NCBI GenBank assembly: GCA_030704615.1
Contig: CM060731.1
Span: forward strand, 6,076,001 to 6,140,000
Source: Takakia lepidozioides
Lineage: Eukaryota; Streptophyta; Takakiopsida; Takakiales; Takakiaceae
Reading direction: 5' to 3'
Length of the DNA stretch: 64,000 nucleotides
Numbering within the stretch: position 1 is the stretch's first letter; every line of letters begins with the position of its first letter. Both the position numbers and the translations under genes were made by a program. Positions 12,963-26,430 of this stretch are shown here, piece by piece. The notes beneath the pieces are model-generated. The model searched no databases, had not been told where the DNA came from, and saw nothing but the letters and a program-made list of their open reading frames with translations.

Positions 12963-13990
12963 TTGTGCAGGGTGGTTAGTTCAACAAATACCCTCGCAGA
13001 GTCTCGATTCTATGGCACACGATCTGGGGCGGGCTGGCACAAGATGATGAATCATTTGCGGCAGAAACGACCCTCCACCAGGGCAGCTGATCAGGCAGCC
13101 CCTCTTTGGGACATTACGCGTGTGCGGAATATTTGGGGTTCTACTGGCCCTCTGGAGTACTTACACTTTCCAGTTTAGTTGGTGCTCACAGAGCCGTGAT
13201 CTTGGGAGATTGTGAGGAATGTTGTTCCACAATTGGTTCGGTTGCAACTCTGACTTCCCCTAGGGGCCTTCACTCCTGCCTATCTGACGAGGTTTCTGGG
13301 CTCCTGCAGCCCCGTTTTGTTAGTCCTATCGTGTAGGGACAATGAAACATCTGGGCTCGGCTTGTCAGTTTCTCGGATGGGATTCTCTCCTTTCAACAAG
13401 AATGTGCTATTCCGGTTTTGGCCTTGTATGCGATATGAGTGATCAAACCGGTGAGTGGGCCTGGTCTGGCTTTGTGACCCTTTCTATAATTACAGTGCGA
13501 AGTTGGGGTACTCGCCCCCCCCTGGACTCCAACATCCCTTCTGCAATGTGGGATAAGATATGGGTTGGACTCCTCCCTTCAGTCTCCAATTGGGGGGAAA
13601 CATGTCCGGAGCCCTCAGAACCCTGCTAAGCTCTTTGGGTTTGTATGGGGAGTCTGCAATCGTGTTCTCCCCTTGGGAGAATATAAGAACCGCACTCGCT
13701 GTTGTAATGTGTGCAGTTTGGGGCTTATGGAGTTTGTGGATCATGTACTAATTTTTCATTGTGACTTTGCTCTTGCTGTTTGGGCTAGGGTCGACGTTTT
13801 TACTCTGACTGGGCACTCATCAATGCTTCTTTGCTTGTGTGTTCATCTGATCAATTTCCACAATGGGGTTATTTGGAGGTTCTACAGAGTCTGGACAACC
13901 CTGCGAGCCCTCACCGTGTGGAACATTTGGAAAATCAAGAGCTGATTCTTCCACCCCTGTATTTGGTTTCTCATGTAGAAGGTCTTATAT
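12963..13990 (+). mobile_element. LINE remnant (RT C-terminal zf-RVT region), decayed
   Basis: Broken reading frames on the plus strand end in a plant LINE signature. At about 13700-13800 the translation reads CCNVC, then VDHVLIFHCDFALAVW, the zinc-binding block after reverse transcriptase in L1-type elements. It is followed by VWTTLRALTVWNIWK. Upstream frames such as GTRSGAGWHKMMNHL fit the region before it. Many stops and frame changes show an old, dead copy. The reverse transcriptase core itself is not recognisable here. Confidence 0.6.
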
Positions 13991-13999
13991 GAATTAAGT

Positions 14000-15595
14000 A
14001 CTGAGGGTGTCAAAGCATAGGGGCTGGTTTCTGCAGTGCTTCTCAGTTGTGCTGAAGACAGGAGGGCCTAGCACTTCAAGGAATTTGCATTTTCTCCTGG
14101 CGTTACTTGTCTTCGCCTTGTTCAGCATTAACATAGTAACTTCACAAGCGAATTGGCTATTAGCCATAGCGACCCAGGGTCTATTACTTGGAGTACATTG
14201 ATTCAACTTGATGAATGGAACGACTTTAGTGTCAAAGTCTTAAACATTTTACTCCCACACAGCTCGAGAAACATGCTACCAAGCCAACTGGCATCCTAAT
14301 GCTCATTTACCCCATGCCCAGACAGAAGATGAGATGAATTTCCCAGGTATGCTGACAGTGTTTCCAAATGCAGAATTTTTCAGTTACAGTCTGACCTGAA
14401 CATTGTAACAGAACAACCTATAGATATGTCGACTCAACCACTCGCAATGAAGTGAGAATGGGAGGGAAGTCATGGGAGGTCATGGGAGGGTATCCACAGA
14501 GGTGTCCAGGCCATGCCAAGAGTATATGTAGGTCATCTCCATATAAGTTAAGGGGTAGTAAAAAGGTCGGAGAGGAGGTACTAACTACTAACCAAGACTG
14601 TTTTCACTCTTGCGAAGATAACTCACATCAGAGTGCGAAGATAACTCCCACCACTTTGCTGAAGCAATGATATCTGAACAATAGGCAGTTCCTCAGCTCT
14701 ACAACTCGTCAATAGCAACAAAATCTGGACAGGACCAGGAAATTACAGCGCCACGAGTACAGCTCTGTCAATAAAAATCTGTCCCCTTTGCACAACATCC
14801 CTTTATTAGATGCCAGAATCGGCATTGGACCTATCCTCATACTGAGGCTTAAAAAAGTCAATAGGGCAATCTCAAAGAGTAGCCTGTAGAAACAAAGGGG
14901 TCTGTACATACCTACAAATTATTCATATAACAAGCTCCTGCTAAATTAGTAAACACTAGGGAAAGTGCTCATAACAATAACTCCCTGATTTGCGGAAACG
15001 CCATTGCAATTGGGGAGAGCCAAGTTAAACTCCAACATAGCCACGGTGACTATTTACGCAGCCCCCTCGTAAACCTGCCAGTATAGCAGGCATATTTGTC
15101 TGACAAAATTATGATGGCTGTAAGATTGCCGGGGCACCACTTGCAGTTGCTGCGAACCAGAAGGCGACAAGAGCAAGACTCCTTCAAGCATCTGATGAGA
15201 GGCTGTACAGACTGCTACGTGTAAGTGTTCATTTACAAAACCGACGGGTTTACTGCAGGAATGACCACGACAATGTGTACATGACTGACTGTTTTGAAAA
15301 AAGGGGGGCATAAGCACCTCCCAACCCGTCAACAGCCCCTCACAGGGCTCAAAGAATGTATGCTTTAACTTCTTTGAACCAACTAAAGGTTGAACTCGAG
15401 CAAGTTTCCTGAGGGGTAGTTTACAATTCGTACTTTGTGACCCCCGAGTAATGACTAATGAGATTTATCCTGCACATGCATCACGAGGAAGGAATACATG
15501 ACCACATGCAAGGTATCCTGATAGTGGAACCCACAAACTTGTGGGGCATAGACATATTTGCACAACTGGCAAAGGGCCAAGGCAAAATAAGAACC
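14000..15595. other. Intergenic sequence
   Basis: Sequence between the LINE remnant and the 3' end of the WRKY gene. The right part probably includes the WRKY 3' untranslated region. Short frames here show no known motif, and no repeat array is seen. Confidence 0.4.
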
Positions 15596-18500
15596 TCAAG
15601 GGGGACCCGACACTAAGCGGGGAGCCATATTTGACATGAGTAACATTTGTGATGTTGCTTCAGGTTGCTCTTGCTTGAGTCTTGCACCCAAATTTGGCCC
15701 TTGACCGAAAGACTCTCTACCTTGCCCAGGCCTTCCCTCATTGAAATTAGAGTGCCCCATGGATGCCGACAGACTGATTGCAATGGAGGTGGAAACAGGC
15801 AGGCCCATCTCTCTCGCTCCCATAATCCGGGCACCCATGCTCATCCCAATCCCCAGATCGACATCTGATGCAGCTTTCTCCCCTTTTGAGCCATCCTCAA
15901 GGAGATGCCCATACACAGATGTGCGATTGCTAAAGCGGGCTCCCTGGTCTTGCAGAGAGGTGGCTCCTGTGGTGGCTGGATTCGAGGGAAAGGCTGTTGA
16001 CCCATTTTGGGCTGCACTGTCATGGCCACTATTGCGAGCTGCAGGCACATCATGATTATGTTTCCCTTCATAGGTCGTAATCACAGCCTTGGCATCATTG
16101 GACGCCCTTTCAACATGTTTCCGAACAAGGCATCCCACATTGGTGCATTTGTAATAGCTCCTGTTCCTCATGCCAACAGACTCAAATGTCAGTGAGTTGG
16201 AACAGCACAAGACCTCTGCAGCAACATGGGCAATGAAGTAAAAGCAGAAAAGAGAATGTTGATACCCAAAAGACAAATGCACTCCAAGGATAATTGAGAT
16301 GCAAATCTTACCGCCTGCTCCTGCAACATAAGATGCAAAAACCAAACAAACATTGGCTGTTCTTCCAGAGCTTAGACAATTGTGCGAACATACAGACAAG
16401 TGACAGCTGCATGCAGACACCAAATTCATCCCATAGACAGCACTAACACATAGGGAGAGAGACACACCGAGGGTGGGGATTGCCTTTCACTACTTTCTGC
16501 CCATACTTGCGCCACCGATATCCATCATCCAAAATGTCAACATCACTGGTGGTTTGCACCACTACCCGTGGCTCCCGGATTGTCCTTGACGCAGGAACTG
16601 TCTCCTTCACTTTCTTGTCCTTTTTCCTGTTTCCCAAACCACAAAATGACCCACCAGCACTAGGAAATTATTTACTGCACAAGTGAACAACCAAGGCCTG
16701 TGTTGTTTCAAAAGATTCGCCGATATTTAAAGGCATATGGAGGCAGGCCCTGCCCCAGAGCATAGCATGGAATGGCATGCATACAAGGTGGTCCAGGGCT
16801 TTATGCCATGTAGAGTACATGGGCTGCGTGAGAAGCCCAGGAATTAAGCTCACAAAACCCCCTGTCAACCGGGAATTGTCTCAGATGACAACAATGTGAA
16901 ATACTTGCCACCATTTGTGACTCAGACAAAACCCTACTTCAAACTAAGCTATAGGGAGGACTGGAACCTGCGCTTTGACTCAGGCTCATCGTCATCTCCA
17001 TCCTCTGTCGACAGCTTGCTACCTTCTTCCCCTTCATCATCGCTGGTTGACGGGGATGAAGGATCTGGTGTGCCAGTTGCTCCTAGGGAGAAGGACAAGG
17101 TGGGTTGTATTTGACCTGCCCTTGAGGAGTCCATGGAATCTCCCTCCGCAGCCCCAATCCCCCTCTCATTCTTCACCATCGATAAATAGCCACCCACATT
17201 GGGCCCACCTGCTACAAAAAGCTTAACAGATTAGTTGACTCTACTACTACACATGTCATGCATACTGCACAATGGACTTGTCATACAAGGGCGTAATTGG
17301 CAGAAGGCTCTAGTGTCTATGTCGATGGTATGTGCAGCCAGCGCTGAAGACCATGAAAAGTAACACAAGGATACTTTTCCTGAAGGAAACACTTGTCTGC
17401 TTGCTTCTCTGATTTCAGAACCACCCCAAGCAAACAACCCTTCATCCTTAACACCCCTATCACCTACCTCTGTTTTCTCTCCACCCCCATCCCAAGGCTC
17501 AAGGCCTCCCCACCTGAGTTGTCAGAGATGAGGTGGGCACCACTAAGCGCAAGTCGACGTGTAGGCTGCGGTTTGGGATGATTGTGATCTCCCTTATACA
17601 CAATCTCTGTCACCTGTCCATCGTGTGAACGCTCCACCTTCTTCTTCATTGGACAGCTAGCATGTGTGCATTTATAATAGCTCCGTGGGTATTCGCTGCC
17701 CTTCACTTGCTTTTGCCCGTACTTTCGCCAGTTGTAGCCATCCTCTGATGGCCTCTCTGGGATTGCTGGCATGTTCACTAGGTGAGGGATTTGCTGCTCT
17801 TGTTCCGAACCTTGTGAAGTCTGCTCTAACTCCACACCACTTTCTGGCTGCTGGGACTGGGGTTGTGGATGTGATCGCTCCAACGGTGTAGCATTCAGTG
17901 GTATACCTGATGGACCTGTTGTGGAGGTGGAGGGCAGCCGAGCTGAAGCAGAAGGAGCTGAAGAGGACGGCACATGCTGCTGCGCATGGGCTTGCTGCAT
18001 ATGATTGTACACCTGTGCCTGCTGCTGAGATAGCCCAAAGCTTGGCTGCATGGTAACAAAGCGTCGCAATAAGCTACAACTCAGGTCTTGTAAACAAGTT
18101 ATCTCGTCCATAAGAGAGGATGTGGTCGTCCCGAACAATACCACATGAATACTGGCAACCTGACAACTGCTGGGACAGCATGACTGGCTAAAAACAATGC
18201 CTCATGGCCATCAACGTGCTAGTAGAAGCTACTTCACCCTGCCATTACCCTTTCAAAGCACTACCATATACAGTTTTTCAATACACAACGGATATATCTG
18301 CAAGAAGGCAAAGCAAGACGAGTTAACCAGTATTTACCACGCCTGCCAGAGGTGACAGAGTATTTCGGGAGACTGTTTTGACAAATGGCTTGAATACAAA
18401 GCCCGGACTGCCTCCTTGGTCTGAACTTCTGTCTTCGGAGGGTTCTGGCATAAGTGGGGCTCGAGGCCCTCCACTAGCAAAGAAAGGAGGCACTGGAAAT

Positions 18501-19356
18501 GTGCCTGTTGTTGGAGATGGTTCTGCCTGCTTTCACCCGAAAAGCATAGAACACTTGTTAGTTGGCTAAAAAGTTGAATGGTGCATAGGAGGCAAGAATA
18601 AACATTGTTGCAAAAGAGTAGTCCATGACTACAAACAGAGAAGTCCCAGAATTTGCCAAATTGGCTTGTGAAAATACAGAATTAGAGGCCAACATGCCCA
18701 AAGAACAAAAAAAGGACCAGAGAGACAACGCTTTACAATTCAGTCCTACACAGGGAGCAACTTGGCTATTGAATGAAGCCGAGATTCAATGTAGAATCAT
18801 GAGAAAAAGGCACCTGAGATGTGGATAAGAGAACTGGAGAATCCAGCAGAGTGGTGGGGCTAAGGCCAGGGGGAATTGTGAGATAAGCTGCTGCCCGTGG
18901 TATAGGAATGCGAGAAGGAGGCCTATCCTTAAAGCGCGCCGTGGGGGAGGGCCTGGGAGCGGCCCCCATACCAAACCCGAAGCCCACCGCCTTGTTAGCT
19001 GCTCCCCGTGCTGCCAGCCTCTCAGCGAAGCTACCCCTTACTGGTGACCCTGCACCAATGCTTCGGCTTCCTAAATTCATACCGCTGTCCATTACTGGCT
19101 TCTCCTCTACAGAATCAGACGCTGGCGAGCTCGCCATCACACCCGCCAAGAGATGCGAGAAGGATCTAGCATCCAGGTCAGAATCCTGGTCACCCAGGAA
19201 ACCTGGCACCATTGACATGGGGCTATCAATTTCCTTGTACAGTGACTCCGCTGACGGTCGCAACGGCAAAGTTGGTTGTGGCCGCGCCGGAGTCGGCTTC
19301 CGCAATAGCACACCTCCCGCCTCCACCGTTCCTACCCTTTTCTGCTCTCCTTCCAT
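15596..19356 (-). CDS. Group I WRKY transcription factor (two WRKY domains)
   Basis: Six coding exons, about 760 residues: 19356-18814, 18528-18338, 18045-17468, 17211-16968, 16626-16468, 16160-15596. The N terminus has Ser-Pro clusters ([16 protein letters not shown], then [10 protein letters not shown]) as in WRKY33-type proteins, where MAP kinases phosphorylate them. A FVFKPF motif follows. The first WRKY domain (near residue 350) reads [26 protein letters not shown] and GDHNHPKP; the second (near 557) reads [26 protein letters not shown] and GKHNHDV. Both have C2H2 zinc ligands. An intron cuts the second domain after the PR pair, the usual place. The ATG at 19356 was chosen; a GTG just before it is not a start. 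Exon 2 changes frame at a run of five T (18479-18483). The exon 3-4 junction is one base out of phase, so one of these borders is uncertain. Confidence 0.93.
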
Positions 19357-20170
19357 CACTCAAACGGCCTGCATAACCTCACGGAGCTGTGCACCAGCTC
19401 GGAAACATCATGTAACCATCACACACACACTCCCTTTCACCACCGCCTTACCAATCTACACCCTGCAAAGTAAAAAATCTACCATTTTCCCTCCTCAATG
19501 ACACAACCACTATCAGACACACAATTCCACCACACGACCAGATCCTGCTACTGTTCCCCTCGCACATCAACAACCAAAGAAGATTTCACTTCAAACACTC
19601 AACTCAATTCGCAATCCAACGACAAGCCAGTGCGGCAATCTACTCCAAAATCCCCACAGCCCAAAAATTCCTATGCCCCACCTCCAGCTCCCAGAAATCA
19701 CGTCCACCCCCGACCACCTCGTCTCAAATCAAACACGGATTAGTCGCAACGTACGCGCATGCATGTCCAGTGTACGCAAACGCACAATTACTTACTTCGG
19801 ACTCGGTCGTCTCTCCCCATCGCTTCTACCGCTCCCCACGCACCCCTCTCCCTCCTCCTCCCCCCCCATTGACCTGGCCTTCCTTCATCCACATAACCCA
19901 TCCATTCGTCGCGATAAGATCCATCTCATCTTCATCCATCCACCCTTCCCTGCCACCCACCTGTCTCCTACATCCCCCAAAGTCCACGTCAGTTACCCAA
20001 ACCCACTTGATTAGTGACCCCTCCCAATCGTTAGCGCGATTAGTGAGTTCGTTAGTGAGTTACTTCTGCACATGGCCCGCTCACCGACCCGCCGCCGGAC
20101 TGCTGGGGAGTGGACGGGTCACCCGACCCCACGCCCGGGCCCAACCCCGGATGCTATTTTGGGTGTACCG
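19357..20170 (-). promoter_or_regulatory. Promoter and 5' flank of the WRKY gene
   Basis: C- and A-rich sequence upstream of the WRKY ATG, turning GC-rich near 20,060-20,160. A W-box core, TTGACC, lies at 19869-19874 about 510 bp upstream of the ATG, on the plus strand. Group I WRKY genes are often self-regulated through such boxes; that is inferred here. Confidence 0.45.
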
Positions 20171-20294
20171 ATAATTAAAGAAAATGCGACGTCAGATTCT
20201 GCTTAGAAGACGTGCTTGTGGATGCATTACATCCATGAAAAACCTATGCTCATCCATGCAGATCATCTTATATTTAGTCATTTCTTATCAATTT

Positions 20295-20410
20295 GGTCGG
20301 TAGCTCAGCACTGGGTACCACCCAGGTGATTCTGGGTTCAAATTTTGCTACCTTGTCGGGTGTGGATACTGGATACGATCTCCAGCCTTGTGCTCGGTGC
20401 CTCATTATTT
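20295..20410 (+). mobile_element. tRNA-derived SINE (copy B, head and part of body)
   Basis: The stretch begins with a tRNA-like head: GTAGCTCAGCACTGGG as an A-box-like segment and GATTCTGGGTTCAAATTTTG around the B box, internal promoter elements of RNA polymerase III. It aligns with the SINE at 52,731-52,928 in the head, the following GGGTGT segment and the GTGCCTCATT segment. The cloverleaf is degenerate, so it is not a working tRNA gene. Confidence 0.65.
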
Positions 20411-22055
20411 TTTCTCCGATGTTAGCATGTTCAGCAAAAGATGGATGAAAGGTGTGTGCGGGGATGGATGATGTGAGTGCACCTTCGGATACCCTTCTTC
20501 CTGAGATGAGACACGAAACGAGTGGAAGACATTATACCTTTGAAGGTGCACACGACTGAGTTGGGTATCCTCAGCTGTCTGGTACGCGGCTTGCTGCAGG
20601 CGAAAAACTCAGCTGCAGCTGCTTCAAGTTAGGGATAGAGAGCTGACTTCGTACTTACAAGCGCACTGCAACCTGGGAGCGAAGGACTGAGAAAAGCGAA
20701 TCCTGAGACGACTGGGTACATGAGTTTAGGCTACCAGGGCTTGGAAGACGCTTTCCTAGGTTGCCAAGGTGCAGCAAGGGACCTCTGAAGGCAAAGCAAG
20801 GTTGAATAGACATTAGATCCGTTCTTGTTATAACTAGAATGCACCAATTTTTGGCATGTGGTTAGGTAGGCATTGTGGCAGGGTCGGAGAATACTGTGAC
20901 AGGGTCAGATTTGTGGCTGAAGTTCAAGGCAAGTCCTCCATCTCAAGATTGACAGGCAAAGGAGAAAATGCTGAGGGTTCACATTAGAGACCACACAACC
21001 AACTCAGGATATGCTACACACATGCAGACAGACACAAGGGTGCTGCCAAATTTCAGACCACCAGCCTTTGACATACACACCATAACAGATGGACAAAATC
21101 CAAACGTAAATCTTTGTGTGAGATGAAAACCAACTGTCTGACTGAGGCACTCAGAACTGAGAACCCTGTGTGCATTCATGCATAGTGGCCTCAAGTGACG
21201 ATGTGACATAAATGATTCTCTGCATCCTTTATCGGGACAGTCTCCAACACCTCTATTTCCTGCCTGTGCTTCCTTCGACTAAGAGAAAAGTGCCTTTTGC
21301 TTTTAATTTCCTACCTGCATCTGCTAAAGCCTGTCCTCAAGGTAATGAATCCCCCCCAACCCACCTTTTCCAAACCCACCCCACCCACCCACCCACCTTC
21401 CTCTCCCTGACCCCAGCCAGAGAGAGGCTTTCCTGGCCGCCCAAACCAAAATTAGGAATAAAAGGGAAGAAAATTGGAGCTAACCTGTTTGACTGACTTT
21501 CCTTCATTAGTGAGTACCTCATTTGCATGACCTACATTCTCTCTATCTCCCCATACACCAACGGTACAAGTTAACGAATTTTTGGTTTCCAGGTATAGAT
21601 ATTACACTTCAACAATGTAATGAGACATCAAATAATAACATTCTAAAAGGAGGGAGAAGTAGGTGCCTTTGGGCTGGAGCACTAAGCCGGTGTTCAATGG
21701 CAGCATCCCCCAATGGATGCTGGTGGGAGCTTTGCTATCTCTGTCGGAGCCTTCCAGGGAAGGCAAAAAGATGCTCGCACCTGGTAGACACCACCTCTTT
21801 GTTCAAGAGAAACTGAAGAGCCATGGCAGAGGCATGTTTGAGGTAACCGTGACTGGGAATGGAAAGAATGAGAGTCCTGCACCTCCCCCCTTCTGACAAA
21901 TGAGAGCAAAATTTACGACCTTCAGATGGGGCACAGACAAGTGTGATACTACCACATGTCCCTGCCAGCAGACAGAACTTTCCACAAAGGCGCTTGCATG
22001 TGTTCTTCCTGCTAGTGTGCCACCACAGCTTCAACAAACGGTTGGCCAGAAAAGG
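20411..22055. other. Intergenic sequence with 3' flank of the RNA-binding protein gene
   Basis: No conserved gene was recognised. A C-rich CCCACCCACCCACC stretch lies at about 21,370-21,410. The right end includes the 3' untranslated region of the minus-strand RNA-binding protein gene. Confidence 0.4.
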
Positions 22056-25000
22056 TCAACCTGATGGCTGCTCAGAGCCCCCCCCGCTACTGTATTGTTG
22101 CTGCGAGACAGCCGAGACAGCCGGGACAACATACTGTTGTGTGGGAACCGGGCCAGCTACTGCCCCTGCAGAAAGACTGGGCGTTACCCCTGCCAGACAC
22201 ACGCATCAGCCAAACAACTATTGGACTTGTCCTCTATGAACACCTTTCGACTGAGACTTGTAGCAACCACAGCAAACTGGCGGTGAGGGCTATTACGTCC
22301 ATATCTACTGAAGGTTGTACATGCATTTACTGAGGTTGAGGAAGGAAACTTTTTGGCTTTCCATCCATTGTTTCAACTTCTCAAATTTTCTCAATTTCAT
22401 CACCAAAAGAAGCCTGAGGCTCTAACCTGTAGCAGGGGCAGGAGTCGGGATTGGTACAGTTCCACCAAAAGCTTGAGGCAAACCAGCAAGGTTGCCAGAT
22501 GGACTGCCATACTGCACCACATGAGGTGCCTGCACACCATACCCCTGTGGTGCTGGATATGCAGGGCCTCCCTGCAGTGGTTGCGTGGTGAATGTGCCAG
22601 CGTAAGGATACACTGGACCTGCTCCAGGACTTGTTATTGTACCAGGACCACCATACATTTGTGGAGGGTACTGAGGCCCATAAGGGTATAGATTCTGCAA
22701 GACAACACAGTAATGCCCCAAACCTTTATCAACCTTCCTCCTGCAGTTCAACAGCAGCACTGAAAACCTCAATAGGTTCCTTACCTCAACAAATCTCTAA
22801 GCAGGGATTTCCATGAAGGTGAAAACACGTCTCACTGCTTATTACATACCGCATTGAGGTTTCAACATGCAAAAGCATCCTTGGGTGGGTGTATCTAGAA
22901 GGTGCCTAGCATGGTTTACAAGCCTTAAATATCAGACACCAAACCACTTAAGCAAAATTCTGGATGTTAAGTTGAAAGCCTTACGCCAAAATGTACATTG
23001 GAGAAATTAATCCATCTACTCCAGTGGAAGTACTGAAGAATTACTTCTGGAGCCTCCAGAACAAGCACCTGGCTATGAAGATGACTCATCTCTCTGACTT
23101 GAGAACAAGAGCCCACACAACACTACAAAATCGAGACCTTTTTGCTGAGCTCTACCCCTGCTGTTCTAAGAAAAACCCAATCAAATGGAACCAGAAACCG
23201 AACTCATCTCAAACCCAACTGTTCCCTCTTCCCCTAGAAAGTAGTCAAACCACTCACCGGTGGATAGGCAGTGTAATCTTGGGGGTATTGTGGATACCTG
23301 ATGGACAAACCGAACAAAGTTTTTAGTTCCTGCATTAAATGAATACTTCACCATCAACAGGGGTGCATCCTCGCCACACCACCATCCGACAGCACAGGAC
23401 CTGAGTGCTCAGCAGGAGTCTCATTGGTATGGTGTGACTCATGGATGAACAAACAATGTAAGCTTAGGTTACCACAGACACTCCCAAGGTGTGTGATGGC
23501 TGCCTCATAGCAACCTAAACAGGCAGGTGAGAATTTGGTCACCTTTACATACTCCACTCACAACCACTCACCTACTCCAGGCATGCATTCTCTCATGCCT
23601 ATGACCCCAAACTGAGAGGCACATACCCAAAAACCTGAAAAATAAAGTTTTTAGTGACAATTCCCACAGCTCTGACAACTGCTTGGTAATCCCCTGCACT
23701 GATGAGAATTGAAAAGGAGAACCCGATGATTTTGACATTCATTGTAAACATTCTTAGATAAAGGCTAACATGACAGAAGGTAACTAAATTTACAGAATGT
23801 TCATGATAGGCCAAAAGGGTGAGTAGATCATTGGGACACACAGAAGACACACGTAGTATAGGAGAAGAGCCATGGGAGTTAAAAAGCACTCTTACCCAGC
23901 ATATGGTGGATAAGCAGTAAAGCCGCCTTGCTGGGTGGGGTAAGTGAAAGGTGCGCCAGGTTGAGGAAACGAGGTGGTGCCAGTATAGCCGGGCCCTCCC
24001 TGCTGAGGGCCTGCAGGAAACGGAGGCACCGGCCGAAAACGGTTGCCTGAGGCGGATTAGAAAGCCATCTTCATTAGTCCCTGCTTACTTTCTTACCTTT
24101 CCTCTCAATGTCTATCCTGGCATTAAATCACTTTGGTCTTTGGGGTTATGCTGGCAGAAAATCTAAGATCAATGTGTCATTAGCATTGCTAGAGCATTGC
24201 ACGCGTTATTCTAGTGAACCCATGTTCCTCTTTGGAGTTGCGTACAACCAAAAGAGAGTCTCCCAATCATTAGCTTGGCAGGTCAGTGACTTCAAGCTCC
24301 TGTAATGGGCAAACCCAACATGGTTGGATCAACACCAATCCCTTTCTAAGTCATTCACTACTTATTACTTATTCAACATGACTGCATGCATGACATTCAT
24401 TGATTGCCATGCTTGCAATATGCACTTGTAATTGGTATGTCTTATACCTTTCCAAAGAGGAAAAACAGCATACTTGACAACTAGCTTACATGGTCCAGTT
24501 GAGATACAACATGTTCAAGGGCATACCACATCTCATCCACCAGAAACGAGTTTCACTAACAATCAGCTTTACCAGCCTGAGAACCCACACTGCACTAACA
24601 TCAGATACACGTGACTGCACATACGCCTAAATAGCTACTTATGAATAGATCTTCATTTAATCTCAAGCATACACATACAGAAGTGGGCACTACAGAAAAT
24701 CAAGTATTCAGGGTAGAGGTTGTGGGGAAATGCCCTAGAAATAACCAACCAGATTTGCAAATCAGATATCTGCTAGCCAGACTTCCTTCAACCGTCTCAG
24801 AAGAGGAAAGCAGTTTAATGAACAGACATGTTTTCTAGAGGCCGAAAACAAAATCCCTGCCAGGCACTGCCTCACTTTCCCTTTTACTTCGGTGAACTGG
24901 TTTCTATCTATTAGTCCCATCCCCCCAGACTCCAGCTATCTTTCATGGAGAACCTTTGCAGGAGCTTTGCAGGACAGATATCGTATTATTTTCACATAAA

Positions 25001-25905
25001 TAGACAGCCTCTATATTTAAAAGACGCTGGCATTGGCATAGAAGCCACAGTATCCAAGGATACTTTACATTGTAACCAAGTCCCTTGATTAAGACAGGTT
25101 CTATCTAAGGTAGCAGACAACAATCCATAGCACGCCTACAAAGCAGTAGAGTCAATACAAAACACGAGAATTTTTCACCCGTACCGTGCTGTCCATGGGG
25201 CCGGTGTCGATGAGCGCCTAGGGATGCCAAGTTGCAGTTAGCCCGCCTTCCATCAATGATAGGTGTGGCATCTGCACATGCTCTTCTGGCAGCTTCTGCA
25301 TCCCGAAATGTCACCTGCACCCGTCTCCCCAACTCTCGATCACTTGGCCTGCACATCCTTCAAATGGTCAAATTTTCGAAAGGTGAGTTTATACTCATCC
25401 TTACCACTGCAGCATCTGTCAGAATCCCCTTGGGTTCAGGCATTGCTACCCCAAAGGTGCCACCACACACAGGAAATCCTGCGCCCAGGTAATCCTTTGT
25501 ATGGGAGGTCGCCGGTGACGTTGTGTGTGACGGGGGTCATGCAGAGACTACTATCCTCCCCCATTTGGCCCACAGAGTTCCTGAGCCAGGCCCAGCTGGA
25601 ATTGTGCGACTTATGCCGGACCCACAACTTTGCAAGTACAACGTAAAGCAGAAGAGACCAGAAGAGATCAGCCAGAGAGAAGGGCGGAGGGTGCGCACAA
25701 AGCCATAGCCCTTAGATCGTCCAGTGTTTTTGTCTGTGATCACGACAGCTTCCAGAATGTCTCCAAACTGCTCGAAGTGCCGACGCATGGTGTCCCGCTG
25801 TGTCTCCCATGCCAAACCACCTACAAACACCTTGGTGTACGTAGTGTCCCCAAACTGGTTACCAAGCCCACCGGAGCCTGTCCCGGCCCCTGTCGCCTGG
25901 GCCAT
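22056..25905 (-). CDS. ARP1/RBP24-like RNA-binding protein, one RRM
   Basis: Six coding exons in perfect phase, 301 residues: 25905-25699, 25314-25185, 24046-23896, 23297-23258, 22694-22427, 22165-22056. A single RRM lies near residues 25-100: RNP2 is KVFVGGLA and RNP1 is SKGYGFVTF, followed by [15 protein letters not shown], typical of the plant ARP1/RBP24-like group. RNP1 is split by the first intron between GYGF and VTF. The rest is low in complexity and rich in Pro, Tyr, Gly and Gln ([20 protein letters not shown]), a likely flexible, self-associating tail. Members bind RNA in nucleus or cytoplasm and some respond to abscisic acid in Arabidopsis; the targets here are unknown. The ATG at 25905 begins MAQATG; an upstream GTG is not used. 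Confidence 0.92.
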
Positions 25906-26386
25906 AGCACGCACCCCGTCCTTCCTGGGTGCTGTGCTGCTCACCTTCCCACCACTCCCTCACTGCTGCCGACCCCCACACCCTGCAACTCAAAACTGAT
26001 GTTCAGTATCACCACTTCTCGACTGCAACACCTGCTTCGCTTACCAACACTATTTTCCACCCCCCTTGTAGCCCCCTCTCTACCTCACACCTCCACGCTG
26101 TTGCAGTCATCGCTGCTCGCCCATTCCACCTCTGCCCCTTCTTATTTCCACACAGCACCAGCCTCCACTCCTCCTCTCCCCACCCCTCGCCTCCGCTTAC
26201 CAAATGTTGCAGACGCAGCGATTCTGCCACACCACACTACCCCGAGCCCCTCACAATCCAAATGCAACAACAACACTCCTGCCACACCAGCTTCCTCACA
26301 GCTATGGCGGAGTTGCGTTTGCAGAGCTCCCAGCAACAGATGGATTCCCCCCACCCCTCTCCTCTCTCTCCCCCTCTCCCTCCCAC

Positions 26387-26430
<44 letters not shown>

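Noticed and set aside
18908-19501. 197-residue open frame on the plus strand
   Set aside because: Antisense to WRKY exon 1.
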